Below are positions 38,348-46,665 of a DNA stretch of 46,665 nt, piece by piece (the first letter of the stretch is position 1; each line of letters begins with the position of its first letter). The notes beneath the pieces were generated by a model. That model saw nothing but the letters and a program-made list of their open reading frames with translations. It searched no databases and was not told the origin of the DNA. The stretch comes from JBGRPZ01 sp041725955 (lineage in GTDB: Bacteria; Bacteroidota; Bacteroidia; Bacteroidales; JBGRPZ01): positions 1 through 46,665 of the forward strand of contig JBGRQE010000022.1 in NCBI GenBank assembly GCA_041725955.1. Reading direction: 5' to 3'. The position numbers and the translations under genes are program-made.

Positions 38348-38829
38348 ATGAAAATTATTTCACAGAATGTTTTACAGTTATGTATTGCAGCATTCTTATT
38401 TGTAGGAATTTTTTCTTCATGTTCTAAAGAAAAAATTCATTAGAAACTTCAAGTTCTTCCGTAAAAAGTGATCAATCTGTTTTAAGGGCTAATGAAAGGT
38501 TAGATTACTTTCCTTGTTGCTGTCCAGAAACCCTTCAGACTGTAAATTATTTGATTGAACGAGAACTGATTTTGAATGAAAATTCAATTGAATTAATTCG
38601 TGTTGGTGAGTATTATCATATTGACCGAATAGATGGAACTCCTGTTGAAGGAGGCGATGATCCGACTTTAAAACATAAAGAAAAAAAATATTCTAATAGT
38701 AGAATTGGGCGTACTTTGGCTGGATTATATGCAAATAAAATTATGGATGATGGAGGATGTGTGAAGTTGTGGATGACAAAGAGTAAAAGTGGAGCTGAAA
38801 AAATTCATGTAAAAGAAATAGATTGTTAA
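38348..38829 (+). pseudogene. Small lipoprotein gene with a frameshift (copy 1)
   Basis: ATG at 38348 opens a lipoprotein signal peptide ending FSSC (Cys at 25) and CSKEK. The frame closes at TAG 38441-38443. Adding one A to the six-A run at 38430-38435 restores a continuous reading into the -1 frame, which runs to the TAA at 38827-38829 and ends DGGCVKLW...IHVKEIDC. The restored protein is about 160 aa and matches the next gene along its C-terminal half. The lesion could be a real mutation, a sequencing error, or slippage at the A-run. The family is not recognised; the CSKE start suggests a surface-exported lipoprotein. Confidence 0.75.
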
Positions 38830-38892
38830 ATATTTTTCTTTAAGTGATGAAAAGTTTATTTTCTATAAATTCAATAACCAAAAAAAACAATT

Positions 38893-39402
38893 ATGAGAAA
38901 TAATGTATGGAAAAGTCTTTTGTTAGTAACAGTTGTTCTGTCTACAATATCGTTTACTCTTTCTTGTTCCAAAGACAATGATACCATAGTTTCAAAACCT
39001 TCAACTGAAGTAAAAAGCAACTCAACTGAAGTCTTTTCTATTGAGGACGAAGTAGGTCCTTTTGGACAAGAAGTTATGTGGATTCCCACAAATTTATCTG
39101 ATCAAGATTTAGCGGGTTTTATAGGCTGTTTTGTGGTTGACTTTTTAGTGGTCGATAGAAACACTATAGAATTGATTCGTGTTGAAGATGCTTACCGTGT
39201 TGACCATATTGAAGGAATTCCGAACAATGGTGATCCTTCTAATAAACACAAAGAAAAATCTTTTGAAAATTCTAGGGAAGGTGCTCAGGAAGCAGGTAAA
39301 TATTCAGCTGAAATTATGAAAGATGGAGGCTGTGTAAAAATGTGGAAAGCAAAAAATAAAGACGGAGTAAAGGAAGTGCATGTGAAAGAAATTGATTGTT
39401 AG
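38893..39402 (+). CDS. Small surface lipoprotein (copy 2)
   Basis: 169 aa. Signal peptide with Cys at 25 followed by CSKDND, which resembles the Bacteroidota lipoprotein export signal (Lys followed by acidic residues) for surface exposure. The C-terminal about 90 residues (IELIRVEDAYRVDHIEG... KHKEKSFENSREG... DGGCVKMW... VHVKEIDC) are shared with the frameshifted copy 63 bp upstream. Two conserved Cys (DGGC and the C-terminal EIDC) may form a disulfide. Function unknown. Terminator follows. Confidence 0.8.
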   Translation: MRNNVWKSLLLVTVVLSTISFTLSCSKDNDTIVSKPSTEVKSNSTEVFSIEDEVGPFGQEVMWIPTNLSDQDLAGFIGCFVVDFLVVDRNTIELIRVEDAYRVDHIEGIPNNGDPSNKHKEKSFENSREGAQEAGKYSAEIMKDGGCVKMWKAKNKDGVKEVHVKEIDC

Positions 39403-39434
39403 GTAGTCAATAGATAAAAGTTAATGATACTTCT

Positions 39435-39475
39435 AAGAGGCTGTTTTTATTTGTTTTTTGGACAGCCTCTTTTTA
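39435..39475 (+). terminator. Terminator after the lipoprotein pair
   Basis: AAGAGGCTGT (39435-39444) pairs with ACAGCCTCTT (39462-39471) around a T-rich 17-nt loop, then T residues. It also lies about 100 bp past the 3' end of the convergent adenine deaminase gene. Confidence 0.85.
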
Positions 39476-39571
39476 TTATAAATATGTCTTGTTTGTTCAA
39501 AATTGCGTTGATGAGTCGTACACATATATAAGTATATCGAAACTCATCATGCATTATATATTATTCTTTAT

Positions 39572-41212
39572 CTACTCCTTCTCAAATAAAGAGGTAAAGC
39601 AAAATTGGTTTCCATCAAAAAGTCCTTGATCACTCAATTTGAGTTCAGGAATTACAAGAAGAGCCATAAAGGATAAAGTCATATACGGAGCCTTTAAATT
39701 TGAACCCAGCTGTATAGCAGCTTTTTCCATTTCTTCATATTTCTTTCCCGATTTCCAAGCATCTTCAAAAGTCATTAATCCTGCTACAGGTAAAGGGAAA
39801 ATGTTTTCTTTTTCTTCATTAACAAGAGCAATACCTCCTTTATGTTCAATTACCAGATTAATTGCTTTTGCAATTTCCTCATCGCTACAACCCACAGCAA
39901 TAATATTGTGACTATCATGGGCTACAGTTGAGGCAATAGCCCCTCTTTTAAAACCCATATTATGGATAAATCCGATAGCAGGCTTTTGTTCGCGATATCT
40001 ACTAAGAACAACCATCTTAAGAACGTCATTCTCAATGTCTGAAACTACATTGTTGTCTTTGATATTGGGTGTGCTATAAAAGGTTTTAGTTACCAATTCA
40101 CCTTCTATTATATCAATAGATTTTAGTTTTCCTTTTTCAGCTTTAATCTTAAGAATTTCAGCAGAAATAGGTTTGGCAAAGAATCGGTTGACAGGAGAGA
40201 TGTTTTGGCTTTTTATAAGGCATTTACCTTTATGTGCAATTTGATTACCATCAACATAGGTATTTAAAATATTAAAGTCGTTTAAATTATCGACGATAAT
40301 AAAATCAGCAGAATCATTTTCTTGCAAAAGACCCACATTGAGTTGATAGTGTTTGATTGCATTATAGCTGGCAGCGCGTATAACATCGATTGGATTATAT
40401 CCGAGTTCGATGGATTTTTTTACAAGCAGGTTTATATGACCATCTACCAATTCATGAGGATGTTTATCGTCGGAGCAAAATAGAACTTGGTTTACATTGT
40501 CTTTTAATAAATCAGAGAGTGCATCAAAATTTCTGGCTGCACTTCCTTCTCTAATCTGGATTTTCATTCCATATTTGATTTTTTCCAGAGCTTCCTCCAT
40601 CGTAAAACACTCATGGTCGGTAGAGATTCCTGCTTTTACATAAGTTTCGGCATCTTTTCCTTTAAGTCCAGGAGCATGACCATCGATAGGTTTTTGATAT
40701 TTCTGGGCAATTCTGATTTTCTCCATAATTTCAGGGTCTTTATGGATTACTCCAGGGAAGTTCATCATTTCGCCCATATACTTAATCTCATCCTGAGATA
40801 GAAGTTCTTCCATTTCTTTTGGTCCAAGTGTAGCCCCTGATGATTCGAAAGAAGTTGCCGGGACACAAGGAGGAGCACCGAAGTAAATTTTAACAGGAGA
40901 AAGTTTTGCGTTATCAATCATAAATCGAATTCCATCCATTCCCATAACATTTGCAATTTCATGGGGATCGGAAACTGTAGCTACCGTTCCATGTACACTT
41001 GCTATGCGTCCGAATTCAGAAGGGCATAACATAGAACTTTCTACATGAATATGCGCATCAACCAAACCTGGAAGAATATACTGATTTTCATCAACCTCTT
41101 TCCTTATAATCGATTGTATTTTCCCATCTTGAACTTTAACTTCACCTGGAAAAATTTCTTTATTTACTACGTCAACAATATTTCCTCTTACTGTGTATCC
41201 TTGCATTTCCAT
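39572..41212 (-). CDS. ade: Adenine deaminase
   Basis: 546 aa amidohydrolase that converts adenine to hypoxanthine in purine salvage. Metal-binding and catalytic motifs are in place: DAHIHVESS (about 52-60), VSDPHEIANV, DGHAPGLKG, STDHE, FCSDDKHP, and the C-terminal domain motif HDSHNIIAVGCSDEEIA. Length fits the family. Monocistronic with a promoter box just upstream; no purine riboswitch could be fitted into the roughly 25-nt leader. Confidence 0.95.
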   Translation of the reverse strand: MEMQGYTVRGNIVDVVNKEIFPGEVKVQDGKIQSIIRKEVDENQYILPGLVDAHIHVESSMLCPSEFGRIASVHGTVATVSDPHEIANVMGMDGIRFMIDNAKLSPVKIYFGAPPCVPATSFESSGATLGPKEMEELLSQDEIKYMGEMMNFPGVIHKDPEIMEKIRIAQKYQKPIDGHAPGLKGKDAETYVKAGISTDHECFTMEEALEKIKYGMKIQIREGSAARNFDALSDLLKDNVNQVLFCSDDKHPHELVDGHINLLVKKSIELGYNPIDVIRAASYNAIKHYQLNVGLLQENDSADFIIVDNLNDFNILNTYVDGNQIAHKGKCLIKSQNISPVNRFFAKPISAEILKIKAEKGKLKSIDIIEGELVTKTFYSTPNIKDNNVVSDIENDVLKMVVLSRYREQKPAIGFIHNMGFKRGAIASTVAHDSHNIIAVGCSDEEIAKAINLVIEHKGGIALVNEEKENIFPLPVAGLMTFEDAWKSGKKYEEMEKAAIQLGSNLKAPYMTLSFMALLVIPELKLSDQGLFDGNQFCFTSLFEKE

Positions 41213-41237
41213 TATCTACAATAAATATGTTTTGTGG

Positions 41238-41245
41238 CAAAAGTA
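41238..41245 (-). promoter_or_regulatory. -7 box of the adenine deaminase gene
   Basis: TACTTTTG on the minus strand (CAAAAGTA on plus) matches TAnnTTTG, 25 bp before the ATG. No -33 TTG was seen at the expected distance. Confidence 0.5.
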
Positions 41246-41324
41246 ATTATTTCTCTGGATTATATATCTTTAAAAAGGTGTAACTTTATGAATGTTAGTT
41301 TGTTCAAAATAATTCTGTAGCGTT

Positions 41325-42953
41325 ATGAAGAAATCAATATATACCCTTTTATTCCTTGTTTTACTTACTCTACCTTCCTTTTCACAAGTAAATTTAAATT
41401 TTGAAATAACCCTTGAAAAGAGCCCTTCGAGTATGGCTCCAGCCATTCACTCCTATTCCTATGCGGTTACCAGTGATGGTAAGTGGCTTATTCTTGGAGG
41501 AAGAATGAATGGAATGCATAATTTTAATATTGGTGATGGAGCTTCCTTTCCTCAAGCATATGAGAATCCACTAATTTCAGTTTATGATCCTGTAAAAGAT
41601 AGTGTTTGGAATATTCGTTCAGCTCAATATTTCCCCATTGAGATTGCCGACCAGATGCGTGCGACAAATCAGCAATTTATTCAAAAAGGAAACTATCTGT
41701 ATGTTTTAGGTGGATATGGAACTTTTAGCCATACAATGAAATCCGATTCTTTAAATACCTTTAATCGGGCACTCGTTTTTTCTGTAGATGAATTTGCTGA
41801 GGCTGTGATTAATCAAACCGATCCGTCAGAGTATTTGCTTTATGGCAAAAGCGATTTGGTAAAAGTTACTGGAGGTGAACTATTCTATTTTGATGACCAT
41901 TTTCATCTGGTAGGAGGTCAGAATTTTGAGGGCACTTATTTCTATGATCCTAATGAAGGAATAGAAAATTATACAGACGCTATTCGGATTTTTGATATAG
42001 ACTTAAAAAACAGCGAAGATGTTGTTGTTACTAAAGTAGACGAGATTATTAATCCGAGTTTATTGCATCGACGTGATTTTAATGTTATTGAAGAAATTGG
42101 GCCGAATGAAGAAGAACAGTTGGCTCTTTATAGTGGAGTTTTTCAGCCCGGTAAGTTATTGTCGTGGCCACATCCTGTATATTATAGAAATAATCAGTTG
42201 ATTCATGATGAGGATTATACTCAGATTTACAATGTGTATAATTGCCCTAGAATTCCGATTTATGATTCTGAAAATAAAGAGATGACAACTGTTTTGTTTG
42301 GAGGAATTACCTATGCCCGTTATAATCCAGGAGGAGAACCTATTATAGATAGTTGTGAAGTTGGAGGATATAATAATCCGTGTTTGCCATTTTCGAATTA
42401 TATTTTAGCGATACAAAAGAATTCTGAAGGAAAAACTTCCGATACTATATTTATGCGTTTTACAGATAATCAAAAGTTGGGAACCAACGCTTTATTTATT
42501 CCACAGAAGAATATTCCTAAGTATAAAAATGGTGTTCTGGATTTAGATAAAATCAACGAAAAAACTTTTATTGGATACATTTATGGTGGTATGGATGCTA
42601 CTTTAGATAGTGCATATAATGTTACTTATGCTTCAAAACAAGTCTTTAAAGTATATTTAAAGAAGAAGTCGGATGATCTTATTTATGAAATTCAGACAGA
42701 GCTATATATGGATCAGCCATGGCCTAATCCTGCTGCAATCGATCTGAACTTTCGCTTGCCTTATTCTGAATCAGATAAAGATTTTGTAATTACCTTATAT
42801 AGTCCTTCAGGTCAGAAAGTAATGCATAAGATATTTAATTCATTAGAGAATGAAGTTGCTGTAAATATTCAGAAATTACCTCCTGGAGTATATATTTATA
42901 CAGTCCGTCAAGGGTCTAAAACCACAGAAGGAAAAGTAGCTATATTGCATTAA
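41325..42953 (+). CDS. Secreted kelch-like protein with T9SS sorting domain
   Basis: 542 aa. Signal peptide (about 1-20, ending LPSFSQ). The body has repeated Gly-Gly doublets after hydrophobic strands (WLILGGRMNG, LYVLGGYG, FHLVGGQNF, TVLFGGITY, GYIYGGMD), the hallmark of a kelch-type beta-propeller. The C-terminal about 75 residues form a T9SS sorting domain (ITLYSPSGQKVMHKI... LPPGVYIYTVRQGSKTTEGKVAILH). Exported by T9SS; partner unknown. Stands alone between the divergent adenine deaminase gene and the polysaccharide genes. Confidence 0.85.
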   Translation: MKKSIYTLLFLVLLTLPSFSQVNLNFEITLEKSPSSMAPAIHSYSYAVTSDGKWLILGGRMNGMHNFNIGDGASFPQAYENPLISVYDPVKDSVWNIRSAQYFPIEIADQMRATNQQFIQKGNYLYVLGGYGTFSHTMKSDSLNTFNRALVFSVDEFAEAVINQTDPSEYLLYGKSDLVKVTGGELFYFDDHFHLVGGQNFEGTYFYDPNEGIENYTDAIRIFDIDLKNSEDVVVTKVDEIINPSLLHRRDFNVIEEIGPNEEEQLALYSGVFQPGKLLSWPHPVYYRNNQLIHDEDYTQIYNVYNCPRIPIYDSENKEMTTVLFGGITYARYNPGGEPIIDSCEVGGYNNPCLPFSNYILAIQKNSEGKTSDTIFMRFTDNQKLGTNALFIPQKNIPKYKNGVLDLDKINEKTFIGYIYGGMDATLDSAYNVTYASKQVFKVYLKKKSDDLIYEIQTELYMDQPWPNPAAIDLNFRLPYSESDKDFVITLYSPSGQKVMHKIFNSLENEVAVNIQKLPPGVYIYTVRQGSKTTEGKVAILH

Positions 42954-42996
42954 ATGTAATTTTACGATATTCCTTTATCAATAATTGAGTTTATTT

Positions 42997-43004
42997 TATC
43001 TTTG
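42997..43004 (+). promoter_or_regulatory. -7 box of the polysaccharide operon
   Basis: TATCTTTG matches TAnnTTTG, 40 bp before the acetyltransferase ATG. No clear -33 element. Confidence 0.5.
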
Positions 43005-43044
43005 CCTTATTCAAGAAAGTGATTACCCCAAATTCTAAATCAGA

Positions 43045-43626
43045 ATGCAAAAAGATAAGGCGTATTTTGCACACGAAACTTCAGTTATTGATGAAGGTTG
43101 TCGTATTGCTAAAGGAGTAAAGATTTGGCATTTCTCGCATATTATGAAAGATTGTGAAATCGGAGAGAATTGTAATATAGGGCAAAATGTAGTGGTCTCG
43201 CCACAGGTGGTTTTGGGTCGAAATGTAAAGGTTCAGAATAATGTTTCTATATATTCGGGTGTAAAATGTGAAGATGATGTTTTTTTGGGGCCATCTATGG
43301 TATTTACCAATGTAAGCAATCCTCGTTCAGCTATTGTTCGCCGTAATGAGTATAAAAAAACTTTAGTAGAAAAAGGAGCAACAATAGGAGCCAATGCTAC
43401 TATTGTTTGTGGACATAATATTGGAAGATATGCATTTATTGGAGCAGGAGCCGTTGTAACAAAAGAAGTTCCTTCTTATGCTTTAGTTGTTGGAAATCCT
43501 GCCAATCATATAGGTTGGATGAGTGAGTATGGTCACCGTTTGGATTTTGATAAAGAAGGTTTTGCTACTTGCCCTGAAAGTGGTGAACAATATCAGTTAA
43601 AAGATAATTCCGTACATAAAATATAA
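43045..43626 (+). CDS. wbpD: Sugar-nucleotide N-acetyltransferase, WbpD/WlbB type
   Basis: 193 aa, left-handed beta-helix of hexapeptide repeats (IGENCNIGQNVVVSP, VLGRNVKVQNNVSIYSGV, GATIGANATIVCG). The family-specific text KTLVEKGATIGANATIVCGHNIG marks the enzymes that acetylate the 3-amino group of UDP-2-acetamido-3-amino-2,3-dideoxyglucuronate on the way to di-N-acetylated uronic acids in LPS O-antigen. The cytoplasmic pathway needs a partner aminotransferase; the gene entering at the right edge is a candidate. First gene of the cluster, 40 nt before galE. Confidence 0.88.
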   Translation: MQKDKAYFAHETSVIDEGCRIAKGVKIWHFSHIMKDCEIGENCNIGQNVVVSPQVVLGRNVKVQNNVSIYSGVKCEDDVFLGPSMVFTNVSNPRSAIVRRNEYKKTLVEKGATIGANATIVCGHNIGRYAFIGAGAVVTKEVPSYALVVGNPANHIGWMSEYGHRLDFDKEGFATCPESGEQYQLKDNSVHKI

Positions 43627-43666
43627 TAGTGCATAGGCACTTCAAAGATATTTAAAGATTATAAAA

Positions 43667-44695
43667 ATGAAAGTATTAGTAACAGGAGGAACTGGATATA
43701 TAGGTTCTCATACAGCAGTAGAATTATTGAATCAAGGTCATGATGTAATTATTGCTGATAATTTATCCAATTCAAGAGAAGAAGTAATTGATGCAATTAT
43801 TGAAATTACTGGAAAAGACCTTGTTTTTGAAAATATAGATCTATCGGATGCAGATATGTGTGAAGACTTTTTTGAAAGGAATTCAGATATTGACGCTATT
43901 ATTCATTTTGCTGCATTTAAAGCAGTAGGAGAGTCTGTTGAAAAACCCTTAGCCTACTATCAGAATAATATTTTTTCTTTGATTAATATTCTTCAGGGAA
44001 TGGAGAAGTATAATATAAGGAAATTTGTATTCTCTTCTTCTTGCACCGTTTATGGTCAGCCCGATCATTTACCGGTAGATGAAAATGCTCCTATTAAAAA
44101 AGCTGAAAGCCCATATGGGAACACCAAGAAAATAGCTGAAGATATTATTTCTGATACTTGTAATGCAAGTAAATTAAGTGCAATAGCACTTCGTTATTTT
44201 AATCCTATAGGATCTCATGATTCTGCATTAATTGGAGAATTACCATTAGGAGTTCCAAATAATCTTGTGCCATTTATTACTCAAACAGCAATAGGTATTC
44301 GTAAGGAACTAAAAGTGTTTGGTGATGACTATAATACTCCCGATGGTACAGCTGTTCGCGATTATATACATGTTGTAGATTTAGCTCAGGCTCATGTTGT
44401 CGCTGTAGAACGATTAGAGAAAAATCCACATGATCAAATGGAAATATTTAACCTGGGAACCGGAAAAGGAAGTAGTGTTCTTGAAGTTATTCATTCCTTT
44501 GAACGTGTTTCTGGAGAGAAATTAAATTGGACTATGGCTAAACGTCGTGCTGGAGATACAGAGCAAGTATGGGCGGATACCAGATATGCCAATGAAGAAT
44601 TGGGATGGAAATCAAAAAGAAGTCTTGATGATGCAATGAAATCAGCTTGGGAATGGGAGAAAAAATTTAGAGCAAACGAAGCCAATGAAAAATAA
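43667..44695 (+). CDS. galE: UDP-glucose 4-epimerase
   Basis: 342 aa, extended short-chain dehydrogenase. NAD-binding GGTGYIGSH (7-15), catalytic SSSCTVYG region (Ser at 123-125), and the Y150-xxx-K154 pair (SPYGNTKK) are present, as is NPIGSH. Interconverts UDP-glucose and UDP-galactose (or the N-acetyl forms) for polysaccharide synthesis. Overlaps the next gene by 11 nt, so the two are translationally coupled. Confidence 0.95.
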   Translation: MKVLVTGGTGYIGSHTAVELLNQGHDVIIADNLSNSREEVIDAIIEITGKDLVFENIDLSDADMCEDFFERNSDIDAIIHFAAFKAVGESVEKPLAYYQNNIFSLINILQGMEKYNIRKFVFSSSCTVYGQPDHLPVDENAPIKKAESPYGNTKKIAEDIISDTCNASKLSAIALRYFNPIGSHDSALIGELPLGVPNNLVPFITQTAIGIRKELKVFGDDYNTPDGTAVRDYIHVVDLAQAHVVAVERLEKNPHDQMEIFNLGTGKGSSVLEVIHSFERVSGEKLNWTMAKRRAGDTEQVWADTRYANEELGWKSKRSLDDAMKSAWEWEKKFRANEANEK

Positions 44696-45752
44696 AAGCG
44701 CATTGAGAAAAATATTGATTACCGGGGGAGCTGGATTTATAGGTTCGCACCTTGTACGTTTGATGGTAAATAAATATCCGGATTATCAAATCTACAATCT
44801 GGATGCTTTGACCTATGCTGGTAATTTGGAAAACCTTAAAGATATTGAGCAGAAATCCAATTATCACTTTGTCAAAGGAAATATTTGTGATGTTAACTGG
44901 CTTAATGATTTATTTGCCGAGCATCAGTTTGATGGTGTAATTCATTTGGCTGCCGAATCTCATGTTGATCGATCTATCGAGAATCCTACAGAATTTATAA
45001 TGACCAATATTCTGGGAACAGTCAATTTGTTGAATGCAGCCAAGGAAATATGGAAAGATGATTACAGCCAGAAAAGATTCTATCATATCTCTACCGACGA
45101 GGTTTATGGTTCTTTAGGAGATGAAGGTTTATTTACCGAAACTACTTCTTATGATCCGAAAAGCCCTTATTCTGCATCAAAGGCCAGTTCCGATCACTTT
45201 GTTAGGGCTTATCGAAATACCTATAAGATGCCTATTGTAGTTAGCAATTGCTCTAATAATTATGGCCCCAATCAGTTTCCAGAAAAGTTAATTCCTCTGT
45301 TTATAAATAATATACGTCACAACAAGCCATTGCCTGTATATGGAAAGGGTGTCAATATCCGCGATTGGTTATATGTAGAAGATCATGTTGCTGCCATCGA
45401 CTGTATTTTCCATAAAGGACTCGATGGAGAGACCTATAATATTGGTGGTAATAACGAGTGGAAAAACATCGACTTGATCAAAGTGCTTTGCAAGGTTATG
45501 GATCAAAAACTGGGTCGTGACTCAGGGGCTTCAGAAAACTTGATTACTTATGTAACCGACCGTGCCGGTCATGATTTACGGTATGCAATTGATGCAAGTA
45601 AATTGGCAAAAGAGTTGGGATGGAACCCAAGCGTTCAGTTTGAAGAAGGAATAGAGAAAACTGTCGATTGGTATTTGAGTAATCAGGAGTGGCTTGATAA
45701 TGTTACTTCGGGTACCTATCAGGAATATTATAAGGAGATGTACAATCGTTAG
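44685..45752 (+). CDS. rfbB: dTDP-glucose 4,6-dehydratase
   Basis: 355 aa. Makes dTDP-4-keto-6-deoxyglucose, the branch point to dTDP-rhamnose and other deoxysugars. Visible: GGAGFIGSH (14-22), the HLAAESHVDRSI signature (about 87-98), active-site STDEVYG (136-142) with the Asp-Glu pair, and Y162-xxx-K166 (PYSASKASSDH). The start at 44685 lies inside the end of galE. The companion rfbA, C and D genes are not in the window. Confidence 0.95.
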   Translation: MKNKSALRKILITGGAGFIGSHLVRLMVNKYPDYQIYNLDALTYAGNLENLKDIEQKSNYHFVKGNICDVNWLNDLFAEHQFDGVIHLAAESHVDRSIENPTEFIMTNILGTVNLLNAAKEIWKDDYSQKRFYHISTDEVYGSLGDEGLFTETTSYDPKSPYSASKASSDHFVRAYRNTYKMPIVVSNCSNNYGPNQFPEKLIPLFINNIRHNKPLPVYGKGVNIRDWLYVEDHVAAIDCIFHKGLDGETYNIGGNNEWKNIDLIKVLCKVMDQKLGRDSGASENLITYVTDRAGHDLRYAIDASKLAKELGWNPSVQFEEGIEKTVDWYLSNQEWLDNVTSGTYQEYYKEMYNR

Positions 45753-45765
45753 TTGCTTGATATAT

Positions 45766-45796
45766 AACCTGTCAGGTTCTTTGAACCTGACAGGTT
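45766..45796. terminator. Perfect 14-bp hairpin after rfbB
   Basis: AACCTGTCAGGTTC (45766-45779) and GAACCTGACAGGTT (45783-45796) pair fully around a 3-nt loop, 13 bp past the rfbB stop. There is no T-tract, so it may be a palindromic repeat more than a classic terminator. Its CCTGACAG core recurs at 46096-46105. Confidence 0.55.
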
Positions 45797-46224
45797 AAGA
45801 ATTACTGATTTTCCTTAAACGTTTTACAAAATGTAAAATAGCATATTTTGAAATCAGGATAATAACTACGCTTAAAGTAACCCCCAAGAAAAAATGATCT
45901 GTTTTTTCAATCAGCAACTGATTCATTATTTCGGCTGATGGTATAATGAAAATACAATCATGCCAATTGACAATGAAAATTTGTTTTGCAATGTTCTTTA
46001 CAAATGATTCAGAATGATTAGAATTACTTTGTTTTTTCTTTTTAAATACGATATCCCAGCCAGTTAAAGAGGCATTATGAACCAGTGGGTTACAACTGTC
46101 AGGTTGTTTTAGTGTAATGTTGGTAAATTGGTAATAAAAGTAGAAGAATCCTTTTCAAAACTCTTTATTTACTTTTGTCAGCATATACAGTATTAAAGTT
46201 ATTAATCCGCCATCAGGATATGAC
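45795..46224 (-). pseudogene. Possible remnant of a membrane-protein gene
   Basis: On the minus strand one frame stays open for 119 codons from 46154 to the TAA at 45797-45795, without an ATG near its start. It reads ...FYFYYQFTNITLK..., ...LVHNASLTGWDIVFKKKK..., and a hydrophobic helix FFLGVTLSVVIILISKYAIL. The same frame continues upstream across one in-frame TGA (46157-46155) into LSYPDGGLITLILYMLTKVN before it meets the repeat array. This looks like the 3' part of a decayed gene with its 5' part lost. Part of it overlaps the CCTGACAG repeat word, so a chance open frame in AT-rich DNA is possible. Confidence 0.3.
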
Positions 46225-46226
46225 AA

Positions 46227-46466
46227 GGACAATTTGAGCCAGTGCCGTTGGTCCAGTGAGCGTGTGCTGGTAACCTAGTGAGTGTGTGCTAGTGTTCCGC
46301 TGAGGTAGTCAGAATGATCCGCTGAGCTCGTGCCAATGACCGTTTGAGCTCGTGAGAATGTCAATCTGAGCCAGTCAAAGTGTCAATTTGAGCTAGTCAG
46401 AACGATAATCTGAGCTAGTGGGAATGTTAATTTGAGCTAGTGGGAATGATAATCTGAGGTGGTGGG
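46227..46466. repeat. Degenerate tandem array with exact 22-bp period, 11 units
   Basis: TGAG occurs at 46235, 46257, 46279, 46301, 46323, 46345, 46367, 46389, 46411, 46433 and 46455, always 22 bp apart. The right-hand units are the most alike (AATCTGAGCTAGTGGG-type); the left-hand ones have diverged. No coding frame; no spacers. Confidence 0.9.
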
Positions 46467-46498
46467 AGGATAAAAACTACGAATTCCGGGTTTTGTAT

Positions 46499-46545
46499 TT
46501 CGTATTTCGTGTTCCGAAAAGTAAATCCGAAACACGAAACACGAA
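46499..46545 (-). terminator. Terminator hairpin of the right-edge aminotransferase gene
   Basis: Arms 46499-46516 and 46528-46545 (CGTGTTCCG / CGAAACACG core) pair over 18 positions with two mismatches, 6 bp past the stop of the minus-strand gene. It shares the CGTGTTTCG word with the hairpin after fumarase. Confidence 0.7.
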
Positions 46546-46550
46546 TAACT

Positions 46551-46665
46551 TTATTTATTTACAAATTCCAATACCGCATCGGTGATGAATTTCAGTTGTT
46601 CATCATCAAGTTCAGTATGCATAGGTAAAGAAATAACAGATTTACATAATTGTTCAGTAACAGGG
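46551..46665 (-). CDS. DegT/DnrJ/EryC1-family aminotransferase, C-terminal end (partial)
   Basis: The last 37 codons of a minus-strand gene that continues past the right edge. The end SVISLPMHTELDDEQLKFITDAV is typical of PLP-dependent sugar-nucleotide aminotransferases of the DegT group. The acetyltransferase at 43045 needs such a partner (WbpE type), but identity to WbpE cannot be shown from this fragment. It converges on the rfbB operon. Confidence 0.75.
   Translation of the reverse strand, partial: PVTEQLCKSVISLPMHTELDDEQLKFITDAVLEFVNK

Larger units (their letters stand above)
45753..46550. other. Long gene-poor region between rfbB and the aminotransferase
   Basis: 798 bp without an intact gene. 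In order it holds the 14-bp hairpin, a possible gene remnant on the minus strand, an 11-unit 22-bp-period array and a terminator hairpin. This looks like a decayed or rearranged junction inside the polysaccharide locus. Confidence 0.6.

Noticed and set aside
41213..41324. Purine riboswitch upstream of adenine deaminase
   Set aside because: The promoter box lies only 25 bp from the start codon, leaving no room for an aptamer.
46227..46466. CRISPR array or coding tandem repeat
   Set aside because: Period 22 is not a multiple of three, frames are broken by stops, and there are no repeat/spacer blocks.

Overview
The window is AT-rich and comes from a member of the Bacteroidota, probably a marine Marinilabiliales/Marinifilaceae-type organism (the family is an inference). 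The evidence is: several secreted proteins ending in type IX secretion (T9SS) sorting domains, a block of sigma-54 regulator, lptE, TPR protein and secG followed by groES-groEL, -7 boxes of the Bacteroidota form TAnnTTTG, and start codons that mostly lack a Shine-Dalgarno sequence. No rRNA, tRNA, insertion sequence or CRISPR array was seen.

Bases 1-6782 hold the most striking system, a complete retron read on the minus strand. A 230-nt structured msr-msd RNA (6770-6541) sits 5 nt after a promoter box. It is followed by an intrinsic terminator, a 1018-aa ARM/HEAT-repeat protein, a winged-helix plus SWIM zinc-finger protein, and last a reverse transcriptase with the retron hallmarks NAxxH, YADD and VTG. 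The gene set fits what I recall as type XIII (ARM + WH-SWIM) of the retron classification, a poorly understood anti-phage type.

Bases 7000-21650 are mostly housekeeping: class I fumarase, a 52-codon ORF with its own terminator, a secreted endonuclease/exonuclease/phosphatase-family protein, a DUF805 membrane protein, a cold-shock protein, pheT, the operon of sigma-54 activator, lptE, TPR protein and secG, groES-groEL, a DUF4468-like protein and a lipoprotein. Most units end in a clear hairpin terminator.

Bases 21650-35102 are almost filled by two tandem paralogous giant secreted proteins (2123 and 2228 aa). They share an end-to-end domain layout and end in T9SS sorting domains.

Bases 35103-42953 carry a nested-palindrome intergenic element, a YqhD/CurA-like oxidoreductase pair, a 22-bp tandem repeat array, two duplicated small lipoproteins (the first with a frameshift in an A-tract), adenine deaminase, and a secreted kelch-like T9SS protein.

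Bases 42997-46665 enter a surface-polysaccharide locus: a WbpD/WlbB-type acetyltransferase, galE, a dTDP-glucose 4,6-dehydratase, a probable gene remnant, a second 22-bp-period repeat array, and the 3' end of a DegT-family aminotransferase on the minus strand.
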